This document shows positions 8,233 through 15,633 of a stretch of DNA of 53,366 nucleotides, piece after piece (the first letter of the stretch is position 1; the number at the start of each line of letters is the position of its first letter). Origin of the DNA: CAZUDI01 sp964618975 (GTDB taxonomy: Bacteria; Desulfobacterota; Desulfomonilia; UBA1062). The stretch spans positions 1 through 53,366 of the forward strand of contig CAZUDI010000024.1 in the NCBI GenBank assembly GCA_964618975.1, given 5' to 3'. The notes under the pieces were generated by a model that had not been told where the DNA came from, made no database searches, and was given only the letters and a program-made list of their open reading frames with translations. The translations under genes were made by a program, and so were the position numbers.

Positions 8233-8316
8233 CATATTAACGATAAATTCATCATTTACTTATCATATCTTCACCGCTTAAGGCTAGTCCTTTAGCAAAA
8301 ACATCGAGGAGTATCC

Positions 8317-9276
8317 ATGGCAAAGATCGACCTGCACGTCCACTCCCGTTTCTCGGAACACCCCTCTGAGTGGTTCCTGCAAAGGATCGGGGCTCAGGAA
8401 TCCTACACCTATCCGGAATATGTCCATGCCGCGGCGCGGTCCCGGGGGATGGATTATGTCACCATTACGGACCACAACCGCATCGACGGGGCGCTCCAGC
8501 TCAAGGAGCGCTTCCCCGACGAAGTCATCGTCGGGGTCGAGACCACCACCTACTTCCCCGAAGACGGGTGCAAGATCCACGTGCTGATCTACGGTATCGA
8601 CGAGCGCCAGTTCGCCACCATCCAGGAGCTCAGGGAGAACATCTACGATCTCAGGGCCTTCATCCACTCGGAGGATCTCGCCCATTCCGTCGCCCATGCC
8701 ACCTATTCCATCAATGTCCGGCTGGAGGTGAACCACCTCGAAAGGCTCATCCCGCTCTTCGACGTCTTCGAAGGCATCAACGGCGCTAGGGATTTCCTCT
8801 TCAACAGCGCCTGGATGGAGATCCTCTCCCACCTCACCCCGGAACATATCGAAAAGCTGCAAGCAAAGCACGGCATCACGCCCCTGAGTTGCGACCCCTG
8901 GAACAAGGCCTTCACCGGGGGCTCCGACGACCACGCCGGGCTCTTCATCGGCCAGACCTGTTCCTGGCTGCCCGCCTTGAGCGCCTCGGAGGTGCTGGAG
9001 TGCCTCAAGGCCAAACAGGTCGCCCCCGATGGCCGGCACAACGACTACAAATCGCTGGCCTTCGCCCTCTACAAGATCGCCTCGGATTTCGCCCGCAGCA
9101 AGGACGTTACCTATGCGCGCTCCTTCGTGGGCATCCTGACGGAGAAGACCGGGCTGGTCCGCCTGCAGGAGACCCATCCCGAGCGCTTCCGGGAGATGGG
9201 CATCAAGGCCCGCACCCACATCCTGAGCGTCTATGACCTGGCCTTCTCCCTGGAGAGCTATCTCGAGGTAGCCTGA
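8317..9276 (+). CDS. PHP-domain metal-dependent phosphoesterase
   Basis: Cytoplasmic protein of 319 residues with a PHP (polymerase and histidinol phosphatase) fold. Metal-binding motifs are DLHVHSRFSEH at the N-terminus, YVTITDHNRIDGA, GVETTTYF and GGSDDHAG. Related proteins occur alone or fused to a glycosyltransferase in many proteobacteria; here no glycosyltransferase adjoins, and the C-terminal 80 residues are helical and of unknown role. The ATG follows GAGGAG with about 6 nt spacing. It lies head to head with the small 45-residue gene. The substrate cannot be told from the sequence. Confidence 0.85.
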   Translation: MAKIDLHVHSRFSEHPSEWFLQRIGAQESYTYPEYVHAAARSRGMDYVTITDHNRIDGALQLKERFPDEVIVGVETTTYFPEDGCKIHVLIYGIDERQFATIQELRENIYDLRAFIHSEDLAHSVAHATYSINVRLEVNHLERLIPLFDVFEGINGARDFLFNSAWMEILSHLTPEHIEKLQAKHGITPLSCDPWNKAFTGGSDDHAGLFIGQTCSWLPALSASEVLECLKAKQVAPDGRHNDYKSLAFALYKIASDFARSKDVTYARSFVGILTEKTGLVRLQETHPERFREMGIKARTHILSVYDLAFSLESYLEVA

Positions 9277-9292
9277 GGCCGTCATCCCCAAA

Positions 9293-9375
9293 AAAGTGGC
9301 CCAGGGTCGAAGTTCCCACTGCTCCCAGCGGAAGGCCGGGTCCTCAGGCTTGTTCTGGGGTTCATCCCCCTGATT
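9293..9375 (-). repeat. Dispersed structured repeat, copy 3 (minus orientation)
   Basis: Family copy lying between the convergent PHP and ion-channel genes and overlapping the channel stop codon. Outer pairing is CAGGG with CCCTG, different bases from the other copies but still complementary. The second hairpin is CCACTG-CTCC-CAGCGG on the plus strand. Confidence 0.65.
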
Positions 9376-10207
9376 CCTCCAGCCGGGCCCCGCAGTGTTT
9401 GCAGAAGGCGGCCCCGGCCTCATGCCCGCCGCGGCGGCAGGCGGGGCAGAGGCGTCCCGCGTCTTCCTGAACGCTGCGCCCCATCTCCACCGTGAAGATG
9501 CCGGTCGGCACCGCGATGATGCTGTAGCCCAGGATCATGATCACCGCCGCCAGGGCCCGGCCGAGGGGGGTTGCGGGCGAGATGTCCCCGTAACCGACGG
9601 TGGTCAGCGTGACGATGGCCCAGTAGATGCCCAAGGGGATGCTCGAGAAACCGGACGCCGCGCCCTCGATGAGGTACATAAGGGACCCCAGGACGACCAC
9701 CAGGGTGAACACGGCAAAGAGGAAGACCGTGATCTTTCTGCGGCTTGCGCGTAGCGCCCGCATCAGCAGGCGGGCCTCGCCCACGTACTGCACCAGTTTG
9801 AGGACCCTAAAGACCCTGAGCACCCGCAGGATCCGGATCACGATCAGGAACTGGGCCCCCGGGAGCAGCAGGCTCACATAGGTGGGCAGGATCGCGAGCA
9901 GGTCCACCAGCCCGAAGAAGCTCACGGCATAGCGCCGCCGGTCCTCCACGCAGGAGAGCCTGAGGACGTATTCCACGGTGAACAGGAGGGTGAAGAACCA
10001 TTCCACGCGGGCGAGCAGCCCCTGGTACCTCAGGTGCACCGAGGCCACACTGTCGGCCATGACCGCACAGACGCTCAGCACGATACAGACGATCAGGCCC
10101 ACATCGAAGGCCCGTCCCAGGGGGGTGTCCGCCTCGAAGATGACCGTATAGAGCCGTGCGCGCCATCCGGCGCTACGCGCAGGTCTGTCGCTCATGGGCC
10201 CCACCAT
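9362..10207 (-). CDS. Voltage-gated potassium channel-like ion transporter with C-terminal zinc ribbon
   Basis: Integral membrane protein of 281 residues with six segments (S1-S6). S4 carries regularly spaced arginines (RILRVLRVFRVLKL), and the pore loop has the K+ filter TLTTVGYGD. After S6 comes a short tail with C-x2-C ... C-x2-C (CPAC and CKHC), a probable zinc ribbon, which is unusual for this channel class. The first ATG is at 10207; an in-frame ATG at 10195 gives MSDRPA and is equally possible, since neither has a strong ribosome site. It lies downstream of ppiB on the same strand, with a GC-rich hairpin between. Confidence 0.88.
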   Translation of the reverse strand: MVGPMSDRPARSAGWRARLYTVIFEADTPLGRAFDVGLIVCIVLSVCAVMADSVASVHLRYQGLLARVEWFFTLLFTVEYVLRLSCVEDRRRYAVSFFGLVDLLAILPTYVSLLLPGAQFLIVIRILRVLRVFRVLKLVQYVGEARLLMRALRASRRKITVFLFAVFTLVVVLGSLMYLIEGAASGFSSIPLGIYWAIVTLTTVGYGDISPATPLGRALAAVIMILGYSIIAVPTGIFTVEMGRSVQEDAGRLCPACRRGGHEAGAAFCKHCGARLEESGG

Positions 10208-10239
10208 TTCTTTCGGGTCTTCCCCGGATACTCCCTCGA

Positions 10240-10259
10240 GGCCTCCCGTCGGGGAGGCC
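10240..10259 (-). terminator. Hairpin between ppiB and the ion-channel gene
   Basis: GGCCTCCC and GGGAGGCC pair perfectly around a 4-nt loop, about 65 bp after the ppiB stop. No T-run follows on the minus strand, so it is only a candidate terminator or processing site. Confidence 0.35.
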
Positions 10260-10322
10260 CTCCCTCACTGTGCCGAGGCAAACGCCGTCCCTCTGGGCCG
10301 CCAGACGGGCGGGCCGAAGGCG

Positions 10323-10826
10323 TCACTCCCCTTCGGGCTCACCTGCAACCCTGCGGGCGGCAAGGATTACCACCGGCTCCAGGGGGGTGTCCTGGTGCAT
10401 GCCCCTGGTGCCCGTGGATACCTGGGCGATGCGGTCCATGACCTCCAGGCCCTCGATCACCCGACCGAAGACCGCATAGCCGAAGTCCCGCACCCCATGA
10501 TCGAGGAAGGCGTTGTCCTTGAGGTTGATGAAGAACTGGGAGGTAGCGCTGTCCTTGGCGCTGGTGCGCGCCATGGACAGGGTGCCGCGCTCGTTTTTGA
10601 GCCCGTTGTCCGCCTCGTTCCTGATGGGGGGATGCGTGGCTCGTGGAGACAGGTCCTCGGTCATGCCCCCACCCTGGATCACGAAACCGGGTACGACGCG
10701 GTGGAACACCAGCCCGTCGTAGAAGCCCTCATCTACGTAGGCCAGGAAGTTTTCCACCGTCAGGGGGGCCTGCTGGGGATAGAGCTCGATCGTCATGTCG
10801 CCAAATGTCGTTGAAAATACAACCAT
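10323..10826 (-). CDS. ppiB: Peptidyl-prolyl cis-trans isomerase, cyclophilin type
   Basis: Cytoplasmic cyclophilin of 167 residues that speeds proline isomerisation in folding proteins. Family hallmarks are TTFGDMTIELYPQQAP, FHRVVPGFVIQGG (catalytic Arg in FHR), GTLSMART, TSQFFINL and FGRVIEGLEVMD. No signal peptide, so it is the PpiB rather than the periplasmic PpiA form. The ATG follows AAGGAG. A palindrome CCTGCCCGGGCAGG (10843-10856) lies immediately upstream of the ribosome-binding site and could occlude it. Confidence 0.94.
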   Translation of the reverse strand: MVVFSTTFGDMTIELYPQQAPLTVENFLAYVDEGFYDGLVFHRVVPGFVIQGGGMTEDLSPRATHPPIRNEADNGLKNERGTLSMARTSAKDSATSQFFINLKDNAFLDHGVRDFGYAVFGRVIEGLEVMDRIAQVSTGTRGMHQDTPLEPVVILAARRVAGEPEGE

Positions 10827-10941
10827 AGTGCTTTCTCCTTGCCCTGCCCGGGCAGGATCCCCGTCGAGTTGCCACTCGCACTGCCGGCACCATCGACACC
10901 AGGGCTATGCCGATATCCTCCGGGCTGTGCAGGTCCGAAGA

Positions 10942-10984
10942 GCGCGAGGGGGAGCATCGCGCCGTTAGATGCTCCCCCTCGCGC
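10942..10984. terminator. Strong 16-bp hairpin downstream of the DUF4412 gene
   Basis: 16 perfect base pairs (10942-10957 with 10969-10984) around an 11-nt loop, starting 20 nt after the stop codon of the gene on the minus strand. There is no T-run after the stem on either strand. It probably ends or stabilises the DUF4412 transcript, or separates it from ppiB. Confidence 0.5.
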
Positions 10985-11004
10985 CTGCAGACTAATCACG
11001 CGGC

Positions 11005-11769
11005 CTACTGCAGGGAGGCCTTCTGGTATCCCTTGGGTGGATCGAAAGATCCGGCCGGGGCCTTCTTGTCCTTGCATTCGATGAGCTCCTGCGTGGTCTT
11101 GATGGAGGCCCCCATCATGGAGCTGCTGGTCGTGCTCATGACCGGAACCCCTTTGATCTTGCCGAGTTCCTGCATGGCCTCCTGCACGGTCTCCTGCATA
11201 CCAGGCATCATCATCAACCCGGCGGCACTGAGCTTGGTGAAGAGGTCATAGTCTATCTTGATGTCCTGGGTCGTCCAGATCTCGGATTCCACCGGCCCCA
11301 TCATAGTCTGCATGGTCTGCAGGTACTTGCGGCAATCCCAGGCGCCGATCTTCTTCTTCTCGCCGGTCTCCTTGACGGTGATGGTCATCTTCATCATGCC
11401 CTGGGCGAACTGCATCATCTGCTGCTTCTCCTCGTCGCTCATGCCCGCCTCTCCGAGCAGCTGGCCCATGTCGAGCGGTAGCTCGTTATAGCTCTGCTCC
11501 TCGTGGTCCACGAGGTACATGACCTTTTTGTCCAGGCGCACGATCACACTCTGTCCGTCGCTGTCGCTGCGGAGCATGTTGTCCGCGATCCAGGTCTCCT
11601 GCATGACCTCCTGGGCGGGCTGGGTCTGACCCATGACCTGGAAGGCCCCGGTGCTCTGCTTGTACTTCATGAACGTTTCCGCATGGACCTGGCCCGCAAA
11701 CATCAGACACAGCCCGAACGCCACCAGAATCCCTCTCTCCAGACTGTGTCTCACACGACCCTTCTTCAT
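11005..11769 (-). CDS. Exported DUF4412-type protein
   Basis: Secreted or periplasmic protein of 254 residues. A signal peptide (MKKGRVRHSLERG then a hydrophobic run ending GQVHA) precedes ETFMKYKQSTGAF. The rest resembles the DUF4412 group: repeated beta strands with LDKKVMYLVDHEEQSYNELPL and a methionine-rich middle (QQMMQFAQGMMKM, LMMMPGM). ATG 11769 follows AAAGGAGG with 4-5 nt spacing; the frame is open 22 codons further upstream, without a site. Function unknown. Such proteins resemble outer-membrane lipoprotein-sorting folds, but that is inference. Confidence 0.75.
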   Translation of the reverse strand: MKKGRVRHSLERGILVAFGLCLMFAGQVHAETFMKYKQSTGAFQVMGQTQPAQEVMQETWIADNMLRSDSDGQSVIVRLDKKVMYLVDHEEQSYNELPLDMGQLLGEAGMSDEEKQQMMQFAQGMMKMTITVKETGEKKKIGAWDCRKYLQTMQTMMGPVESEIWTTQDIKIDYDLFTKLSAAGLMMMPGMQETVQEAMQELGKIKGVPVMSTTSSSMMGASIKTTQELIECKDKKAPAGSFDPPKGYQKASLQ

Positions 11770-11877
11770 ACAACCTCCTTTATCTCTATGGCTGAAGCCT
11801 TGTTGCGACACGTTGTATCCCGAACATGCAACCATTTCAAATAAAATCTGGACGCTGCCGGCCGGGGGATTTCCACC

Positions 11878-12069
11878 TCAGCCGGGGCCCTCGTCGTCCC
11901 CGGAGGCTGCGTCTCCAGGAGGGCGCTCACCCAGGCACAGCGCGCAGCGGTTGTCGCTGCACATCTGGCACTGGAAACAGTCCCGGCAGGGGTGCTTCTT
12001 GCGATCGGTCGGCTGTTCTTGCGGCACATAGACCAGGCCTTCGATCCCCGGCATACGCTCAAATTTCAT
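11878..12069 (-). CDS. Cysteine-rich mini-protein (63 residues)
   Basis: Small soluble protein beginning MKFERMPGIEGLVYVPQEQP, with six cysteines packed as C-x2-C-x2-C-x2-C-x4-C-x2-C (CRDCFQCQMCSDNRCALC), followed by an acidic, disordered tail. The pattern suggests zinc or an iron-sulfur cluster. The ATG at 12069 has GGGAGA about 5 nt upstream; the longer frame to 12183 has no family sequence. I recall similar short proteins in sulfate-reducing and metal-reducing bacteria but cannot name a function. It is followed 108 nt later by the DUF4412 gene on the same strand. Confidence 0.65.
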   Translation of the reverse strand: MKFERMPGIEGLVYVPQEQPTDRKKHPCRDCFQCQMCSDNRCALCLGERPPGDAASGDDEGPG

Positions 12070-12251
12070 GGTCGTCTCCCGTGATTCCCTGGTGCATCTA
12101 ACGGCATGGTACCCGGAAAGTTTAGGCGTCGGCACCCATTCGGTCCGGCTGAAGAAGGGAAGGCTCACACTCCCACCCCCCACGGTTCAGGGATAGGGGG
12201 CCTTCGGCGCCAGCAGACCGGCGATGAAACCCGCAGAGGCCCTCCCCGGCC

Positions 12252-13451
12252 TCAATCACGGAAGAGCCCGTCCTCATAGATACACACCCTGCGTCCATCC
12301 TTCAGGAGCGCCTGCACGCGTTTGCGCTGGGTGTTGACCAGGTCCCAGTGCAGGGCGGAGTCGTTGAAGCCGAGCTTGCGCCGCAGGGCGGGGGTGAGCT
12401 CGGAGGGATCACCGGCATAGGTGTCCGCATATGAGGAGCCCAGCGCGATGTGCATGTTGCCGTAGCGCCCGCCGTAGTTCTCGTCGTAGAGGGTCTCGGC
12501 CATGAAACGGTCGATCTTGGAGAAACGCCGGTCCGTCAGGGAGAACTCGCCCAGCCGGCAGGCGCCCCTGTCCATGGCGAGCTGCTGCCTCAGGAAGGCG
12601 GCCCCCTCCTGGGCCTCGGCCCTGACCACCGACCCCTTGGCGAACTCGAGCCGGACCCCGCGCACGTAATTGCCGGACCGAAAAGAGGGCATGTCGGCGT
12701 AGTAGACGCCCGCGGTCCCGCGCCAGTCGGGCGAGACGAAGATCTCGAAGCTGGGGATGTTGTGCCCGGAGACGCCCACCCACTGCCGCTTCTCCCCGGG
12801 GGTGATCGTCAGGTCGAAGCTGTCGGCCTCCACCCGGAAGGCTAGAACCGGCAGCGCGAAAAGGCGCCGCTTGATCTCCTGCGCCTGCTTATAGACCTCC
12901 CGCCAGGGCCCGAGCGGTTCGCGGCGGTCGAGGAAACAGGCCCGCACGACCTGGCGCGTATAGGCCTCAAGATCCAGGCCGGCCTGCCGGGCCAGCTCCG
13001 CGGTGGGAAACAGGCCCAGGGTCCAGCCGAAGGCCCCCTGTACCTCGCGCTCATCGAGGATGTCGCGCAGATACTTGCGCGCCAGGGTGGCCCGGGCGAT
13101 GCGCGCGGGCTCAATGTGCCCCAGGTGGGTGAGGGACTGCGGTGCGTGCAGGAAGATGCTGCCGTTCAGCTGAGCGTAGAGCTCCTGATCCCCGGGGGTG
13201 CGGAAGACGAGCTGCCGGTCTCCCGCGCGCTCGAAGAGGTCCTTTTCCATGGTGCTCGTGGGCATCAGGCGCACGATCGGGTTCAGGCCGCGCTCCAGGA
13301 GACGGACATGCAGCACCTCGGCCAGCCGCAGGGCCGGCAGGTCGAAGCGCACCAGCACCGCGTTCCCCTTTCGAAAACGCGCACTGCGCGCCGTTTCCAG
13401 CCCCCACATAAGGACCTTGGCATAGCGCTCCAGGTGTGTCTCGTTCAGCAT
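12252..13451 (-). CDS. M29-family metal-dependent aminopeptidase
   Basis: Cytoplasmic aminopeptidase of 399 residues, related to thermophilic aminopeptidases AmpS/AmpT, which remove N-terminal residues using two metal ions. Supporting features are GHNIPSFEIFVSPDW, a glutamate-containing stretch GEFSLTDRRFS, and the metal-ligand region ENYGGRYGNMHIALGSSY ... NDSALHWDLV. ATG 13451 has GGGGAGGGG just upstream. It follows the NFACT-R gene by 13 nt on the same strand, with a 15-bp hairpin overlapping that junction, so the two are probably cotranscribed. Confidence 0.88.
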   Translation of the reverse strand: MLNETHLERYAKVLMWGLETARSARFRKGNAVLVRFDLPALRLAEVLHVRLLERGLNPIVRLMPTSTMEKDLFERAGDRQLVFRTPGDQELYAQLNGSIFLHAPQSLTHLGHIEPARIARATLARKYLRDILDEREVQGAFGWTLGLFPTAELARQAGLDLEAYTRQVVRACFLDRREPLGPWREVYKQAQEIKRRLFALPVLAFRVEADSFDLTITPGEKRQWVGVSGHNIPSFEIFVSPDWRGTAGVYYADMPSFRSGNYVRGVRLEFAKGSVVRAEAQEGAAFLRQQLAMDRGACRLGEFSLTDRRFSKIDRFMAETLYDENYGGRYGNMHIALGSSYADTYAGDPSELTPALRRKLGFNDSALHWDLVNTQRKRVQALLKDGRRVCIYEDGLFRD

Positions 13452-13464
13452 CTTCCCCTCCCCT

Positions 13465-13872
13465 TCAGGGTGCGTCCTGCCCTGCAGGCAGGGCAGGACG
13501 CACGGTCATGGTCCGTTCGCCCGTGATGGCCACGGTCCCAGGCGGTGCCCCCCGGGGTTTGCTGACTTGGCGCGCCCGCGTGCAGATCACCTTCACCCGG
13601 CCGGAGGCACGCGCCTTGCTGTGGTAGGCGGCGATGGCGGCCGCCTGTCTGAGCGTCTCGCGCGGGGGCTCCTCGCCGGGGCGGGCCTTCAGGATCACGT
13701 GGCTGCCGGACATGCCGCAGACGTGGAACCACCAGTCTTCGGCCTCAGCCACCTCCAGGCTCAGGCAGTCGTTGTCTTCGGCGCTTCGCCCGGCCAGCAC
13801 CCGCCACCCCCCGGGCAGGTCGTAGGCATACACCCGCGGCTCCCTGGCATCCGGTTCCCTCCCCCTCACCAC
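13465..13872 (-). CDS. Stand-alone NFACT-R domain protein (DUF814)
   Basis: Protein of 135 residues equal to the RNA-binding (NFACT-R) domain of RqcH/FbpA without the other domains. The motif YDLPGGWRVLAGRSAEDND, then DWWFHVCGMSGSHVIL, and AAAIAAYHSKAR match that family closely. RqcH uses this domain to work on stalled 60S/50S-tRNA complexes; for short stand-alone forms the role is not known to me. The start is probably GTG at 13872 (or 13869), overlapping the Dabb gene stop by a few bases. The last 12 codons are part of a perfect inverted repeat. Confidence 0.8.
   Translation of the reverse strand: MVRGREPDAREPRVYAYDLPGGWRVLAGRSAEDNDCLSLEVAEAEDWWFHVCGMSGSHVILKARPGEEPPRETLRQAAAIAAYHSKARASGRVKVICTRARQVSKPRGAPPGTVAITGERTMTVRPALPAGQDAP
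13470..13503. promoter_or_regulatory. Perfect 15-bp hairpin at the NFACT-R / aminopeptidase junction
   Basis: GTGCGTCCTGCCCTG (13470-13484) pairs fully with 13489-13503 around the loop CAGG. It covers the last codons of the NFACT-R gene and ends about 18 bp before the aminopeptidase start, next to its ribosome-binding site. It may act as an intercistronic attenuator or RNA-processing site. Confidence 0.5.
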
Positions 13873-14156
13873 GTGAAGTCCACCACCCAGCTCGCGGCGA
13901 GGATACCCCGCAGGATACCCAGGACCGCCACGTGCGCGGGGTGCACCCGGTAGCGCTCCAGCGCCTCCAGGTCATCGAAGGCGCTCACCAGGGCAAAGTC
14001 GAAGGACCTTTCCGAGCCCACCACATCCCGACCGAAGGCGTATTCCCTGATCTCGGGGATCATCTCCGGCAGTTGTCTGAGCCCCTCCATGAACGCCTCT
14101 ATCTCCCGGTCTGTCACCCCGGGATTGAACCTCATCAAGACCACATGTTTGATCAT
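13866..14156 (-). CDS. Dabb-domain (stress-responsive alpha/beta barrel) protein
   Basis: Protein of 96 residues, one complete Dabb ferredoxin-like domain (MIKHVVLMRFNPGVTDREIE ... DLEALERYRVHPAHVAV). Such proteins form dimers; a few are cyclases or stress-induced, most are uncharacterised. ATG 14156 follows GGGAGGGGGG about 5 nt upstream; the longer frame upstream is noncoding. Its stop overlaps the NFACT-R start, giving a cluster Dabb, NFACT-R, aminopeptidase. Confidence 0.83.
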   Translation of the reverse strand: MIKHVVLMRFNPGVTDREIEAFMEGLRQLPEMIPEIREYAFGRDVVGSERSFDFALVSAFDDLEALERYRVHPAHVAVLGILRGILAASWVVDFTW

Positions 14157-14321
14157 GCGTCCCCCCTCCCGTGCCCGACGGCACATGGTTCCGCATATAT
14201 ACAGACACCCCCTAAGCGATGTCAATTTCAGAGGATATGATTCTCCCCGGGGCAGGCCCCGGTCCCCTTCTCGAGACTCAGGCGGCGGGTCAAGGCGATT
14301 TCACAGCGCTTGAGCCTCCGG

Positions 14322-14343
14322 CAAAAAGGGGGCCTTCACCCCT
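14322..14343 (-). terminator. Intrinsic terminator after the MalY-type gene
   Basis: On the minus strand AGGGG-TGAAGGC-CCCCT is followed by TTTT, about 42 nt after the stop at 14385. The stem is short (5 bp) but the T-run is clear. Confidence 0.55.
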
Positions 14344-14384
14344 CATGCCCTTTGAGTGCAGCGCTTTCCTGACCCCGCCGGGGA

Positions 14385-15536
14385 TCATCCCGCCCCGAGC
14401 GCCCGCAGCCCGGCCTCCATGCGGCCGAGGGCCTCCTGCAGCACGCCCCGCGGGCAGCCGAAGTTGAGACGCACGAACCCCGGGGCACCAAAATGCGCCC
14501 CGTCGGACAGCCCCACCCCCGCCTGTTCGAAAAAGCCCACCGGATCATCGAGCTCCAGAGAACGGGCATCGATCCAGGCCAGGTAGGTCGCCTCCACAGG
14601 ATGCATCTTGAGTCCCGGCATCGCGGCCACGCGACCTGCCACCACCTCGCGGTTGCCCCTGAGATACTCCCGCAGGCCCGCCAGCCAGGGTGCGCCATCG
14701 CGATAGGCCGCCAGGGCGGCCACATAACCCAGGGCGTTCACGTGGGGCACGAGCCCCGCCATGGCACGCTGAAAGCGCCGCCTCAGCCCGGGGTCGGCGA
14801 TAACCGCGAAGGCAAAGCCCAGCCCGGGGATATTGAAGCTCTTGCTCGGGGAGAGCAGCGTGATGGTGCGCCTTTCTACCTCGGGGCCGAGGGTGGCGAT
14901 GGGGATGTGGGTACACACGTCATCCAGGACGAGCCCGGCATGGATCTCGTCGGAGCAGATGGTCAGGTCGTGGTGCAGGCAGAATTCGGCCAGACCGGCG
15001 AGTTCCTCGCGGCTAAAGCAGCGCCCGCCGGGATTGTGCGGGTTGCACAGCATGAACAGCCGGGTACGCGAGGTACGCGCGGACTTAAGGGCCGCCCTGT
15101 CGATCACGTAGCCCCGCTCCCCCTCCGCGAGCGCGATGGCCTTAAGGTTCTGCCCGGCATGTTTCGGGGCGCTCAGGAAGGGGGGATAGACCGGCGTGCA
15201 CGTCAGCACGCCGTCGCCGGCCTCCCCGGCGCAGCGGCAACTCAGGTTGAGGCCGCTGACCACCCCGGGCAACCACACGAGCCACTCCGGGTGCACGTCC
15301 CAGGCGTACTGATCAAGCAGCATCTCCCGGATGACCCCGACGAGCTCGTCCGGGGCGTGCGTGTAGCCGAAGATGCCGTGGCCGACCCGCGCCTCCAGGG
15401 CCTCGATCACCGCCGGCGGACAGCGGAAATCCATATCCGCCACCCACAGGGGGAGGATGTCCCGGCCGCGGTAAAGGTCCCACTTCAGGCTGGAGGTGTG
15501 CCGGCGCTCTATGGGGGTGTCGAAGTCGAAGCGCAA
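14385..15536 (-). CDS. MalY/PatB-type PLP-dependent aminotransferase or cystathionine beta-lyase
   Basis: Cytoplasmic class I/II aminotransferase-fold enzyme of 383 residues. Family features are FDFDTPIERRHTSSLKWD at the start, LPLWVADMDFRCPP, GYTHAPDEL, CNPHNPGGR, CSDEIHAGL and the PLP lysine in LLSPSKSFNIPGLGFAF. These fit the MalY/PatB C-S lyases, which cleave cystathionine to homocysteine. The start is a TTG at 15536 with GGGAGG 5 nt upstream; no ATG is suitably placed, and the frame beyond it is a shadow. It follows galE by about 97 bp on the same strand. Confidence 0.87.
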   Translation of the reverse strand: MRFDFDTPIERRHTSSLKWDLYRGRDILPLWVADMDFRCPPAVIEALEARVGHGIFGYTHAPDELVGVIREMLLDQYAWDVHPEWLVWLPGVVSGLNLSCRCAGEAGDGVLTCTPVYPPFLSAPKHAGQNLKAIALAEGERGYVIDRAALKSARTSRTRLFMLCNPHNPGGRCFSREELAGLAEFCLHHDLTICSDEIHAGLVLDDVCTHIPIATLGPEVERRTITLLSPSKSFNIPGLGFAFAVIADPGLRRRFQRAMAGLVPHVNALGYVAALAAYRDGAPWLAGLREYLRGNREVVAGRVAAMPGLKMHPVEATYLAWIDARSLELDDPVGFFEQAGVGLSDGAHFGAPGFVRLNFGCPRGVLQEALGRMEAGLRALGAG

Positions 15537-15633
15537 GGTGTCCTCCCGCCTCAGCGGTCCTCGCCCATCAAACGGGTATCTGGCTTCCGGGAAATGTGCC
15601 TGGCGGTGGGTGACTTCAAGTTCATCACCGCTG

